Below are positions 11,201 to 17,958 of a DNA stretch of 37,280 bases, piece after piece. The stretch spans positions 1 to 37,280 of the forward strand of contig CALVNA010000006.1 of assembly GCA_944349535.1 (NCBI GenBank). The letters run 5' to 3'. The DNA comes from an uncultured Clostridia bacterium. GTDB taxonomy: Bacteria; Bacillota; Clostridia; Christensenellales; UBA1242. Both the position numbers and the translations under genes were made by a program. The notes below the pieces were generated by a model. The model saw only the letters and a list, made by a program, of their open reading frames with translations. It was not told where the DNA came from and made no database searches. Numbering within the stretch: position 1 is the first letter of the stretch; the number at the start of each line of letters is the position of its first letter.

Positions 11201-11709
11201 AAGGATGTTTAAACAATGGAGATATTTCAGTTGTTGTGAGAGCGGCAGGCTCAGGCATCTATGGCGGCGGCGTTGTTTATGACAACAATGGTGGCCAAGT
11301 TTATGCTTGCGGAAACAATGGAGAAATCGCTTTTGAAGGTTCAGCTCAATTCGCAGCTGCCTTTGGTGGAGTGATTGGCAGAAACATGGGCAGGACAGGA
11401 TATTTGTTCAACAACAGCACTGTTTCATCAACAAATGGTGGCATTTCTGGAGTGATATATTATTATCGTTCTGGTGAGCTTGGCGATGTTTTTGAATTTT
11501 CTGGAGCAGATGTGATTTCAGCAATTTATGGCAGCACAGTAAATCAACAAGGGCAAGTTTATGCTTATCAAAACTCTTCAGCGGGGCTAACGATCACTCT
11601 TCTCCCAGATGGGTTGACAGACGGGCAGCGATTTGTGTATAACAATGAGTATGCTTTGCAAGTTTCACAAGAAAATCAAAGATTCTCGATAAGCCTTAGC
11701 AAAATTTAA
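2239..11709 (+). CDS. Giant lipoprotein: FN3-like modules plus GLUG-type region
   Basis: 3156 residues. GGAGG (2229-2233) lies 5 nt before a TTG at 2239, so I use that start rather than the in-frame TTG at 2227. The signal peptide ends in the lipobox-like FAAC with lipidated Cys21 (Phe at -3 is unusual). About residues 28-105 look like a bacterial Ig-like domain. Then come roughly 18-20 fibronectin-III-like modules; many contain a Y-x-(V/I)-x(2)-G strand and end in a motif like YYLDS followed by a hinge such as LAAP or LSRP. From about residue 2777 a start reading GDGTESSPYTIATAEQF and FYGNLNGNGNTI, followed by repeats such as GVVGFNYGTIEACQNN, marks a GLUG-type repeat region, probably a beta-helix. 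No LPXTG signal or C-terminal membrane helix is seen. Likely a lipid-anchored adhesin or wall-spanning scaffold; ligand unknown. Confidence 0.85.
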   Translation: MKKIVALIFISICSLLGFAACSQPPSFYAEFDQDEYVLDIGETFDAQEHLDLTGIDFEQVEIAFSNPDIFDDAQDELVASQSGETLLFANHDGQTLAQCRVYVNYVFDSPENLQISKDGVLSWSEPVIRQGANLIRPQQYIVEIGQNRLYRVNDNSFSFADRNLEYNSYQVRIQAVGIEASHILSSEFSQTQTIVYDYVSMIAGLNIQVSNTFLNQETTLFWNGSEGVVYDVFFNGFKVTQTPLSAPSFTYDFAHFSNGAEIEVEIVAYDAAFEDPKLSVSHSYTLNKLRAVDAGFVYAQGDGYLVINDSQEASGYIVHWSSVGDGESGQKIINSGQRELLNELENGVYNISVQAIGGSDGDLLYLNSNNGQSFQFAKLASPQVQVEVERQQINLTIAQDPEGYVDSYKVVVGRYQQIVDADVSLEISIDASYLNEGENTLEVYALPKADEISSTGVAYYTHQNAVTNRVLSSRPFTQTVYLLSEIEQIQHSFDQSDSILTFDNVPYADNFRLFVGQQEIYDFDFEIGARQTTIRFSALNSFTPDENNNYQISVEAFRNDGYAVESSGLKTLQILDVPTRQDSENGQFRWSAVEGDVVYSYTITKTDELGQNGQVVAQESTTDQCLLELLPFGYYSIEVVACSNDENYYLDSNFYESEKVLTEQFVVTEQIAAPALTFTQQDGQFRINISAVDYASHYAIYLGEDEIDAFSVSQEQEVYTRVINQTFSQEQVYQISVVASAGELYDEILHPASEASIVNITRIAAPSYSVQEIYSQNGRFGIEGEYGQKIEERLILSSGADDQFVKNFDIKVNGESANTNLENYINLMGRGESLSLSLSAIAIEDDVENGNYYLDSAVNEVVVSRLSRPTDFDYQDGEISFVDSNMQQTQNYFVEIELFIESGNRTISFFTNSLDQNFDIEQQLEFFNQNTAFSYEFAQASKIGIKVFAYTAPQISQGQILLESLEAVSSVEEHQLIVEKMVSPVLSFSPNGTQGTLSWTRTGQDTVYDVYNGEEVVLSDFTGNQTSLSSVLKGLDLTQTTATFKVVAKNSEYLNSSASNQINVAQLSEVAQIRVSQNQTLWQATLSIDDPADARRISQILVCGQPISYQTGLTSATIDLSNYSDELLTISLVASNNETEQTYYLDSSQTQFSLTDISSDQLNATIADGKLSWNNPFEQWQIDDGLVSFTIVVATQDNQYTISNVAETSISLADIESLIQSELDSQEEITLSIYSLLAPFSILSGESASYGQASQSGITVDKVDPIANAIVQIQLGSSDDLISQQRDSVVSLSFDNIWQGQVDFDVYINQQLAFAGVSLSNPYSSCRVEQTEGGYRIMITSSMFAQAGEHAISIKVNQENKISSVSADFAISRNSDIVSAALSADGVLSVNYGQISEDTLVVRLSIGQQTYFEQFSSSVNEIDLSDFLHGKNGGVSIDLIVISSSNSMLCSPINYNISATKLAAIQNIEISDDGQILLSLQSNSFTGNESNIEFVVQTESGQLFTFNPTQTENSFVFSYSLQDFVKLLSISQENSYSLELAVRVQGSLNSDFTSFTLNYKIEQTDAVQKKRSSQVSDYFVFDTTIQDGLSTTGFVINIKDSQGQNLETQTITVQSANGISGFWDGNTNQFVLTNPGYDGAENDNVYACYALSINSILENYDYGQFEIEICRIASDGESYYIFSSKNFGLMKLNNVIEDRLNPLAVNIARNILSWNWIKADETLPENFAPAAFMISIWPAGAQTQVQTLIVSENSLDLTSINLTEGYNLLTIQAFSQDENIVASSVLDTPLEPFKYYQTTPVTLEEGKIVYNLNKEGVIDTSIDFVSVFDSASGVNLADNLDRIGDNGFRDIYYFQIGTVASQTIKLRFTSTDSQGLSSTGQTYYATVNAMNLLPNFSVGSEDFLTQMKNYIDQHSESLEVNFQQLVSFYQTIESMAQGLGDGAIIFDDFGRAIPAGYYNISICQTATNPLDDYIDSNYSSTKLVYLSPAPSMAMQTELDEQSGEETYSASFNVVSIVSDEGLMQRAYDYVMLLRRNSSSGEENAYRFMISYDGAWTISNGGESMQNIISGDENGFVINYTALGEFANGDEYLIDKSYSYNVYIYAVGNSRSCFGKSSVMSLTFLSLDSSNIAVVDGYFVITTSQNEVGSDILVKYRRQYGSGMEAQEEIVRVSQDLQGRVVLNDILTYSGLYDYVAFNVMGQIDNSTSSMKLPSASYGILNLYKLSSPSLTTSQNQLQISASMSDQNYGSFIYRLTNGELEINSTSQYFDANSGNLNTLVLDHSQYDVDGANQVCFIAPSISAIGIIENESSQEGLPYFEYLIDLDRIVLSSQSSQISLQKLDEISNFRIENGDLVWDEAQLSGFDENVVMIYRLQVDYYDSTGYKGTNDFYTCLNRFDTTLIDNIYSQGSGAFFNLSVYAYAGFADGLTELVESGQVDIASQIITQNGSHALHSAPATISSVVKQIRPSFAVEQQTYQGKIAITRSGANLSFAINLVDQSGTHQLIEGEDFAVESDVIILADNTQLDVYFISIINENFASSSTFTLQIYAYSIGTIKSEPLQSKALYKFHAVDLSDIQVNLIDETNVLDLTEYFEKYLYSYSNAVYQIEFDLADGRTFVLDSSNMAYGDNAGENINLNGQTVEVVVKPKTEQSNYLASNNVSITFSSFNEEEPLNFAFNEQMFRFEWSYGNSKQYQFYIELNYQNGENETAFVQSYQVVGSEETVWQYYYQPNKMGTISQVNLYARELEQDITEPLQVQLFGKVEVQLEDAVEFNLFESGDGTESSPYTIATAEQFSNIALRDAQNENVYFELASSFELTLSEYDHVLNSFYGNLNGNGNTITINFEKQNYENAQNKGSVALGSGSTTVNFMHAQSIIGTIAQTAVVENLNLTLNQQISGEGYQPTVLSGLALNNYGTVANVNVSLSSSQYSNSLSSLALAGVVGFNYGTIEACQNNASFAHTYPSSAMILIYGGIALQNATNGVIKGCLNNGDISVVVRAAGSGIYGGGVVYDNNGGQVYACGNNGEIAFEGSAQFAAAFGGVIGRNMGRTGYLFNNSTVSSTNGGISGVIYYYRSGELGDVFEFSGADVISAIYGSTVNQQGQVYAYQNSSAGLTITLLPDGLTDGQRFVYNNEYALQVSQENQRFSISLSKI

Positions 11710-11753
11710 TTTATGTTGTAATTTTAAATCTATTTTAGGAATAATTTTATTTT

Positions 11754-12644
11754 ATGAAAAAATTTTTATTGATAGCTTTTCTTTTGATTTTGCCTTTGAC
11801 TCTTACTTTTTCAAGTTCAAGGCAAACCTTTGCAGAAGAAAACACAACCGGTTTTATTCAAGTTCAGACAGCTGCTTTTTCAGATGGTTCGGTTTTGCAA
11901 GGCTTTTACTTTTCAGCCAACGAAAAGTTTTTGACTGACAGCGGTGCCACACAAACAGAAATTCAAAATTTTCGCCTAGCACTTAAGTCAAACATCAACA
12001 GATTGAAAAATCTTATGGTTGCAAATTTCACTTTAATTTATCTTGAAAATCCTAAAGCGGAATTTGCGATCGGAGAAAATGGCGGACTTGAAATTGTTTC
12101 GGTCTATGACCAAACAAATGACGCCTATGGCTTCCAGCTGCAGTTTAACAGCAAAGATGTGTGGGATTTTTATCATCCTAAGTCAAACGACGATCAAGAC
12201 GTTTCACAATCAGAAAAACAAGAAAGTTTTGTTTCAACTGAGCGATCTCAAGGGCAAATAATATTCGCTCAAGAGCTCTCTGGTTTTGAAGGCACGGTGG
12301 GGCAATATTTCGTGCAACTTTATCTTTCTGCAGTTCAAGGAGTTGATGTTTCACAGTCTTACAATCCGCTTCTTATTTACGACTACGCAATTTCGTCATC
12401 AAAAGTTCATTCTAATGCAGACAACACCTATGTCGATGCCAGCGGACTTTATCATCATCTTTGGCAACGCACAATCCAGTCAAGCGTCGAAAATGACCAA
12501 ATTGTTTTGTATTACTATCAAGTTCACGCACAGTGGTGGTATCTGGCAATTATTGGAGTGGCTGTTTTAGTAGTTCTTGCTGGCAGTGGCATTTTGTTGA
12601 TTTGCAAGCGACGCAACACCAACCAAAATCAAAATTTGCAATAA
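11754..12644 (+). CDS. Type I membrane protein, unknown function
   Basis: 296 residues. A signal peptide (cleavage probably after QTFA) is followed by an extracellular domain of about 230 residues, one C-terminal membrane helix (about 262-283) and a basic tail starting KRRN. I recognise no domain. It follows the giant lipoprotein by 44 bp with no terminator between, and a strong terminator follows it, so the two probably form one unit and may cooperate at the surface. No well-placed ribosome site is visible: AGGA at 11737-11740 is too far from the ATG. A possible promoter TTGTAA (11716-11721), 18 bp, AATAAT (11740-11745) ends 8 nt before the ATG, so independent leaderless expression is also possible. 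Confidence 0.75.
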   Translation: MKKFLLIAFLLILPLTLTFSSSRQTFAEENTTGFIQVQTAAFSDGSVLQGFYFSANEKFLTDSGATQTEIQNFRLALKSNINRLKNLMVANFTLIYLENPKAEFAIGENGGLEIVSVYDQTNDAYGFQLQFNSKDVWDFYHPKSNDDQDVSQSEKQESFVSTERSQGQIIFAQELSGFEGTVGQYFVQLYLSAVQGVDVSQSYNPLLIYDYAISSSKVHSNADNTYVDASGLYHHLWQRTIQSSVENDQIVLYYYQVHAQWWYLAIIGVAVLVVLAGSGILLICKRRNTNQNQNLQ

Positions 12645-12657
12645 AAGAAATATTGCC

Positions 12658-12690
12658 AAAAGGACATGTCATAAAAGCATGTCCTTTTTT
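12658..12690 (+). terminator. Intrinsic terminator
   Basis: GGACATG (12662-12668) pairs with CATGTCC (12678-12684) across a 9-nt loop, flanked by an A-run and followed by six T. It ends the giant lipoprotein unit. Confidence 0.85.
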
Positions 12691-12720
12691 GTATATTACA
12701 TTATATTAAAAGGAGTTTAT

Positions 12721-13485
12721 GTGGAAGTTTTAGCACTCATTTTTCTTGGACTATTGCAAGGACTGACTGAATTTTTGCCAATTTCATCAAGCGGTCATTT
12801 AGTGCTTTTTGGAAATTTATTTCACGTGGAAGAAACACTTTTTGTTTCAATTGTTTTGCACTGCGCAACTTTGCTGTCAGTGATTGTAGTTTTGCGAAAA
12901 GAAATTTGGTTTATGCTTCGCCATCCGTTTTCGCACGAAAGCATCAATCTGATGCTCGCTACAATTCCGACCTGCGTTATAGCTCTGACGCTATTGCCTT
13001 TTGCAAGTCAGGCTTTCAATGGCAAATTTTTGGGAGTTTCCTTTTTAATAAGTGCATTCTTGTTGTTTATCGCAGAAAGAAAAAAGAGCAATGAGCCTTT
13101 TGCCAGCAAGCAAATTGCAGCTAAAGAAGCACTTTTCATGGGACTGGCGCAGGGACTTGCAATTTTTCCAGGCGTGTCGCGTTCTGGCGCGACAATAAGC
13201 GCGGGGTTATACATGGGGGCTGATAAGAAAAAGTGTGCAAAATTTTCATTCTTGATGAGTTTGCCTATTATCGTGCTTTCTTTGTTTATGGAGATTTATC
13301 AAATTTCAACAGCTGAGCAAACTATTGCAGTATCTTATCTTGGTCTTGCTTTGGCATTTTTGGTCGCTTTTATAGCAGGGACTTTGTCAATAAAATTGAT
13401 GATAAAGCTTACAAGCAATTCAAACTTAAAATATTTCAGCGCCTATCTTGTTTTGATTGCGATCGCGTCATTCGTGATTTTGTAA
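12721..13485 (+). CDS. uppP: Undecaprenyl-diphosphatase UppP (BacA type)
   Basis: 254 residues from a GTG start set by AGGAG at 12711-12715, 5 nt upstream. An earlier in-frame start at 12679 would lie inside the terminator. Polytopic membrane enzyme that dephosphorylates undecaprenyl diphosphate to recycle the lipid carrier for peptidoglycan and wall polymers. The two family signatures are present: QGLTEFLPISSSGH (residues 13-26, with Glu17 and Ser22-24) and PGVSRSG (150-156, with Arg154). Length is typical. It is followed after 9 bp by the P-type ATPase, so the two are probably co-transcribed. UppP often also gives bacitracin tolerance. Confidence 0.95.
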   Translation: MEVLALIFLGLLQGLTEFLPISSSGHLVLFGNLFHVEETLFVSIVLHCATLLSVIVVLRKEIWFMLRHPFSHESINLMLATIPTCVIALTLLPFASQAFNGKFLGVSFLISAFLLFIAERKKSNEPFASKQIAAKEALFMGLAQGLAIFPGVSRSGATISAGLYMGADKKKCAKFSFLMSLPIIVLSLFMEIYQISTAEQTIAVSYLGLALAFLVAFIAGTLSIKLMIKLTSNSNLKYFSAYLVLIAIASFVIL

Positions 13486-13494
13486 AGGAGAAGT

Positions 13495-16119
13495 ATGGAT
13501 TTTTATAAAAAAACAATAGAGCAGAGTTTGAAAGAAACTTCAACTTGCAAAAACGGGCTCTCTGAAATTGAAGCCAAGCAGCGCGAACAAGATGTGTTGC
13601 GTGAGGAGTTTTTTGATGAAAAGCATGGCATTGTCAGCAAGTTTTTTGCACAATTTTTTGATCTGATGATTATCATTTTGCTGCTTGCATCTCTCATATC
13701 AATCATTATCGGCATAGCTCAAAAAACAAGTGAGGAAATCGTTGATGGTGTTGCAATTCTGGCAATAGTGATCATGAATGCTGTGTTTGGTGTGGTGCAG
13801 GAGCACAAAGCCGAAAAGTCTTTGCAGGCTTTGAAAAAATTGACCGAACAAGAAGTTTTTGTTTTTCGCGACGGTGTTTTAAAAAAAATCTCATCAAATC
13901 AGCTTGTTGTTGGAGATATAATTTCTCTTGAGGCGGGCAGCATTTTGCCAGCAGACTGTCGCCTTATAGAAAGCACCGAGCTTAAAATCGATGAATCTTC
14001 TTTGACTGGCGAAAGTGTGCCTGCAAGCAAAGTTGCAGAGTTTGTTGCAAACAGGTCTTTGCCAATTGCTGAGCAAAAAAACATGGTCTTTAAAGGCACT
14101 AATGTGACTTATGGTCGCGGCAAAGCCTGTGTTGTGGCACTTGGCATCGACACTGAATTTGGCAAAATCGCAAAAGGCATCAAAGAAAATGAGAAAGAGA
14201 TTACTCCGCTTCAAAAAAGCATAAAAGATGTGGCAAAAGTTTTGACTTTTTTGGTGCTTGCAATTGCCTTTATCACATTTATCATCGAGATCTGCATTTC
14301 GCCAGCAAACATAATGGAAGCCTTTTTGACTGCAGTCGCAATTGCGGTGGCAGCCATTCCTGAAAGTATGCCGGCGGTCATCACAATCATCATGAGCATG
14401 GGCATTGCAAGGCTTGCAAAACAGAAAGCTGTTGTCAAGCGTATGCACGCGGTTGAAACGCTTGGCTGCTGCGATGTGATTTGCTCGGACAAAACCGGCA
14501 CAATCACTCAAAACAAAATGACGGTTACCGCTCTTTTCTATGATGGTCAGGTGTACTTTCAAAAATACAAGCGCTCACAAGGTTTTGACGACCTTTGCAA
14601 ATATATGATGCTTTGCAATGACACAACATTTTCAAAAGGGCAGTTTTTAGGCGATCCTACTGAAGTAGCGTTGTCAAATTTTTGTTATGGTCAAGGGCTA
14701 AATAAACTTGAAATGGAAAGAGCATACTTAAGAACAAGAGAAAAACCTTTTGACAGCAACAGAAAACTGATGTCTGCAGCTTTCAAAATTCAACAGAAGG
14801 AAGTCATGATCACAAAAGGAGCTGTGGATTGTTTGATTGATAAGTGCTCTTCAATAAAGATAAAAGAACAAATCTATCCGATGACAGACAAAATCAAAAA
14901 ACAGATCCTTTTGGCAAATACAGAAATGTCCAAGAAAGCCTTGAGGGTTTTGGCGTTTGCGATAAAAGATGTTCAAGGACAAGAGCTAGAAGAAAACAAT
15001 CTGACATTTGTTGGGCTTGTGGGTATGATGGATCCACCGCGAAAAGAAATTGCACACGCGGTCAAAAAATGCAGGCAAGCTGGTATGCGGGCGGTTATGA
15101 TCACGGGTGATCATAAAGACACGGCGCTTGCGGTTGCAAAAGAGATCGGTCTTGCCAAAAATGAAGAGCAAGTTTTGTGCGGCTGGCAACTTGACGAAAT
15201 GTCAGATGATGAGTTAAACGAAAAAATCGAAAATATTGCTGTTTTTGCAAGAGTAAGCCCTCAGAACAAAGTCAGAATTGTTCAAGCACTTAAAGCTAAA
15301 GGGCATATTGTTGCGATGACCGGCGACGGAGTCAACGACGCCCCAAGTTTGAAAAAAGCAAGCATTGGCATAGGCATGGGTAAAAGCGGAACTGATGTGG
15401 CAAAAGAAGTTGCGGATATAATAATCACGGATGACAATTTTGCCACCATTGTCATTGCGGTTGAAGAAGGCAGAAAAATATATCAAAACATTCAAAAAAC
15501 AGTCAAATTTCTTTTCTCTGCAAACATGGCGGAGCTGTTATCGCTATTTTTCGTTACAATATTTTTTCCGCAATATGTCTTTTTGCTTCCTGTGCAAATA
15601 TTGTTTGTAAATTTGATAACCGACTCTCTTCCAGCGGTCGCTTTGGGAGTGGAAAATCCTGAAAAAGACCTTATGGCTCAACCACCAAGAAATTCAAAAA
15701 AAGGGCTTTTTGCCGACGGCAATGGCATTTCAATTGTGATTTTGGGGCTGGCTCAAACCTTGCTTGTTGTGCTTTCTTACATCATCGGTCTTTATCTTTA
15801 TGGTCAATACAGTGCAACAACGATGGCTTTTTATACTCTTAATATGATTCAAATGTTTTATCTTGCATCCATGCGAACAAATCAGCCGTTTTACAAATCA
15901 AAACCATTCAAAAACAAATTTTTTATTTTGGCAGTCGCTTTTTGCTTTGCAATAGTTGCTTTGTTTGCGTTTACTCCGCTGCATTCAGTGTTTGGGCTCG
16001 AGCAACTGTCTTGGCAGGCATGGCTGATCATTCTAGGCCTTTGCTTTGCAATGCTTGCAATAAGCGAAATTTACAAGTTTTGCGAAAAGAAATTTTTAGC
16101 AAAAAAAGCAAAAAAATAG
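13495..16119 (+). CDS. P-type Ca2+-transporting ATPase (P2A type)
   Basis: 874 residues, typical for bacterial PacL/YloB-type calcium pumps that export Ca2+ using ATP. Visible in order: N-terminal cation-ATPase domain; a transmembrane pair; the actuator motif TGES near residue 170; PESMP (289-293) in TM4, equivalent to the usual PEGLP; DKTGT with the phosphorylated Asp332; the nucleotide-binding domain; TGDGVNDAP with Asp611; TM6 NLITDSLPAVALG, whose Asn and Asp are Ca2+ ligands in this family; and C-terminal helices. A ribosome site AAGGAG lies just upstream, overlapping the end of uppP. Substrate is inferred from the TM4 and TM6 motifs; Mn2+ or another divalent cation remains possible. The stop codon lies inside the terminator stem. 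Confidence 0.92.
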   Translation: MDFYKKTIEQSLKETSTCKNGLSEIEAKQREQDVLREEFFDEKHGIVSKFFAQFFDLMIIILLLASLISIIIGIAQKTSEEIVDGVAILAIVIMNAVFGVVQEHKAEKSLQALKKLTEQEVFVFRDGVLKKISSNQLVVGDIISLEAGSILPADCRLIESTELKIDESSLTGESVPASKVAEFVANRSLPIAEQKNMVFKGTNVTYGRGKACVVALGIDTEFGKIAKGIKENEKEITPLQKSIKDVAKVLTFLVLAIAFITFIIEICISPANIMEAFLTAVAIAVAAIPESMPAVITIIMSMGIARLAKQKAVVKRMHAVETLGCCDVICSDKTGTITQNKMTVTALFYDGQVYFQKYKRSQGFDDLCKYMMLCNDTTFSKGQFLGDPTEVALSNFCYGQGLNKLEMERAYLRTREKPFDSNRKLMSAAFKIQQKEVMITKGAVDCLIDKCSSIKIKEQIYPMTDKIKKQILLANTEMSKKALRVLAFAIKDVQGQELEENNLTFVGLVGMMDPPRKEIAHAVKKCRQAGMRAVMITGDHKDTALAVAKEIGLAKNEEQVLCGWQLDEMSDDELNEKIENIAVFARVSPQNKVRIVQALKAKGHIVAMTGDGVNDAPSLKKASIGIGMGKSGTDVAKEVADIIITDDNFATIVIAVEEGRKIYQNIQKTVKFLFSANMAELLSLFFVTIFFPQYVFLLPVQILFVNLITDSLPAVALGVENPEKDLMAQPPRNSKKGLFADGNGISIVILGLAQTLLVVLSYIIGLYLYGQYSATTMAFYTLNMIQMFYLASMRTNQPFYKSKPFKNKFFILAVAFCFAIVALFAFTPLHSVFGLEQLSWQAWLIILGLCFAMLAISEIYKFCEKKFLAKKAKK

Positions 16120-16137
16120 GCAAAAGCCTATTTTTTT
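16111..16137 (+). terminator. Intrinsic terminator overlapping the ATPase stop
   Basis: AAAAAATAGGC (16111-16121), loop AAAA, GCCTATTTTTT plus one more T. The stop codon TAG (16117-16119) is part of the stem. Confidence 0.85.
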
Positions 16138-16189
16138 GTTTGAATAATGTTTTTTTGACGGCAAAATATTTTCTTAAAATGTGATTTTA

Positions 16190-16198
16190 TGATAAAAT
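16190..16198 (+). promoter_or_regulatory. Extended -10, leaderless-type promoter of holB
   Basis: TGATAAAAT (16190-16198) is an extended -10. The holB ATG begins 6 nt later, and no ribosome site is present. No good -35 is at the right distance (TTGACG at 16155-16160 is too far away), which fits an extended -10 promoter. Confidence 0.5.
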
Positions 16199-16204
16199 AT
16201 ACTC

Positions 16205-17149
16205 ATGGAAGTTTTTGACATTATTGCACAAAGTGAAGACTTTAAATATTTTGCAAAAAGTGGCAACAGCATAGCTCATTCTGTTATGCTTATCAACAGA
16301 GATGAAGAATATGCTCTTGATTTTGCAAAGCTTCTTGCGGCGTTGATTTTGGATGGAAAAATTGACAAATCAAGCCAAAATTATCAAAAGGTTATGCTTG
16401 GCAGCCATCCAGATGTGAAATATTATCCTGCCCAAAACCAGCTGCTAGTTGCCGACAGTGAAGAGATTGTTTCAGAAAGTTTTGTAAGGCCGATTTTTTC
16501 ATCACGCAAAATTTTTATAATAAAAAATATCGACAATTCCACTGAAAGTGCTCAAAACAAATTATTGAAAACCTTGGAAGAGCCTTCAGAGGATGCTTAT
16601 TTGATTTTGACTTGTTCAAACCCAAATCAAGTTTTGCCAACTATAAAATCCAGGTGCATCAAGAGAGAACTTGCAAAGGTGCCAGAAGAGCAAATTTTAG
16701 CATTGCTTGGTGAAAGCGAAAATTCAGCGCTTGCCGCCGTTGTTGCAGATGGTGGAGTGGGCAAGGCTCAAAGGCTGGCAAACAAGGAGGGCTTGGATGA
16801 ACTAGCGAGTGTCGCTGTTGAAATTCTCACCAAAATGCTGTCAAGCAAACAAATTCTTGAATTTTCAAAAAAAATTCAAAAATTTCCTAAAGATTTTGAG
16901 CTTTTTATTCAATGTTTGTCTTTTGCAGTCGAGTCGCTTTTGCAAATCAAGGCAGGCGTTGAGCCAAAGCTTGCCATTTTCAAGGAACAACTTGCTTCAA
17001 AGGCTGATGACTATACCATTCGAGCTCTTTGTAAGATCAACGAAAAAATCTGTGAGCTTGAAAGAGAAATGTTCTATAATGTCAATCCTATTTTTGCAAT
17101 CGAAAATTTGTTGCTGAATATTTTGGAGGTTAAATATATATGCAAATAG
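16205..17149 (+). CDS. holB: DNA polymerase III subunit delta-prime
   Basis: 314 residues. Delta-prime is part of the clamp loader that places the sliding clamp on DNA. The AAA+ core is recognisable from the segment IIKNIDNSTESAQNKLLKTL followed by EEP, and from IKSRC, the SRC arginine-finger motif. The Walker A motif is not recognisable (IAHSVMLINRDEEYA stands at its place) and the zinc-binding cysteines usual in this domain are not seen, so the protein should not bind ATP itself; bacterial delta-prime subunits often lack ATPase activity. The end overlaps ricT by 10 bp. The order holB-ricT-trmN6 matches B. subtilis holB-yaaT-(yabA)-yabB, with yabA missing here. Confidence 0.88.
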   Translation: MEVFDIIAQSEDFKYFAKSGNSIAHSVMLINRDEEYALDFAKLLAALILDGKIDKSSQNYQKVMLGSHPDVKYYPAQNQLLVADSEEIVSESFVRPIFSSRKIFIIKNIDNSTESAQNKLLKTLEEPSEDAYLILTCSNPNQVLPTIKSRCIKRELAKVPEEQILALLGESENSALAAVVADGGVGKAQRLANKEGLDELASVAVEILTKMLSSKQILEFSKKIQKFPKDFELFIQCLSFAVESLLQIKAGVEPKLAIFKEQLASKADDYTIRALCKINEKICELEREMFYNVNPIFAIENLLLNILEVKYICK

Positions 17150-17958
17150 AAGTTGTAAGTGCACGCTTTCACAAAGGTATCAACGACTATTACTTTTCAC
17201 CAAATGGTCTGGAGCTAAAAAATGGCGACAAGGTGATCGTTGACACTGAAAAGGGCAAAGACCTTGTGACCATTGTTGGAGAAAAAAAACATATTGATGC
17301 TTCCGTTTTGACAGAGCCACTGAAAAATGTTTTGAAAAAGGCGAGCGAGCAAGAAATTGAAATGGCTGAAGAAAGTGGGTGTAAAGCTGCAAGTTTGCTT
17401 CCTGAAATCAAACAAATGGTCAAAAAAGAAAATCTTGACATGAAGATTATTTCGGTTGAAAGCAACTATAATTTTTCTCGCCTTATTGTCAACTTTACAT
17501 CTGAAAACAGGGTGGATTTTCGAGATCTAGTAAAAAAACTGGCAGAAAAATATAAAAACCGCATAGAACTGAGACAAATCGGCGCCCGCGATGCAACAAG
17601 ACTGCAAGACTGCCTTGGCGTTTGCGGAAAACAAACTTGTTGCAGTCAGGGAATTAAATTTAACGACCATATCAGTATAAAAATGGCAAAAAATCAGTCC
17701 TTAAGTTTAAATCCAAACAGCATAAGTGGATTGTGCGGAAAATTACTTTGCTGCCTTGCTTATGAAAATCAATATTACGCAGAGACTCTCAAAGAGTTGC
17801 CAAAAATAAACAGTATTGTCAAAACTCCTGACGGCGAGGGCAAGGTGGTATATCTTGACCTTATCAAAAAAAAGGTGTCAGTCAAGTTTCAAAATGAACA
17901 ATCAACCGAAATCAAAAGTTATGACGGCAATTTGATTAAGTTTAAAAGGGAAGAGTAG
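17140..17958 (+). CDS. ricT: PSP1-domain protein RicT/YaaT
   Basis: 272 residues. The PSP1 C-terminal domain is marked by the cysteine clusters GVCGKQTCC and GLCGKLLCCLAYE, with the conserved LRQIGARD segment before them. In B. subtilis RicT (YaaT) joins RicA and RicF in an Fe-S-containing complex that speeds Spo0A phosphorylation and RNase Y mRNA processing. The cysteines match those implicated in Fe-S binding. A strong GGAGG lies upstream inside holB, and the start overlaps holB. A role in sporulation signalling is of interest beside the Spo0A-type gene at 18785, but that link is inference; RicA and RicF are not in the window. Confidence 0.92.
   Translation: MQIEVVSARFHKGINDYYFSPNGLELKNGDKVIVDTEKGKDLVTIVGEKKHIDASVLTEPLKNVLKKASEQEIEMAEESGCKAASLLPEIKQMVKKENLDMKIISVESNYNFSRLIVNFTSENRVDFRDLVKKLAEKYKNRIELRQIGARDATRLQDCLGVCGKQTCCSQGIKFNDHISIKMAKNQSLSLNPNSISGLCGKLLCCLAYENQYYAETLKELPKINSIVKTPDGEGKVVYLDLIKKKVSVKFQNEQSTEIKSYDGNLIKFKREE

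Noticed and set aside
12679..12720. Longer N-terminus of UppP
   Set aside because: It begins inside the terminator stem; the GTG at 12721 has a proper ribosome site and gives the usual family N-terminus.
13894..14562. 222-residue minus-strand ORF
   Set aside because: Antisense shadow of the P-type ATPase, with Cys- and His-rich low-quality sequence and no ribosome site.
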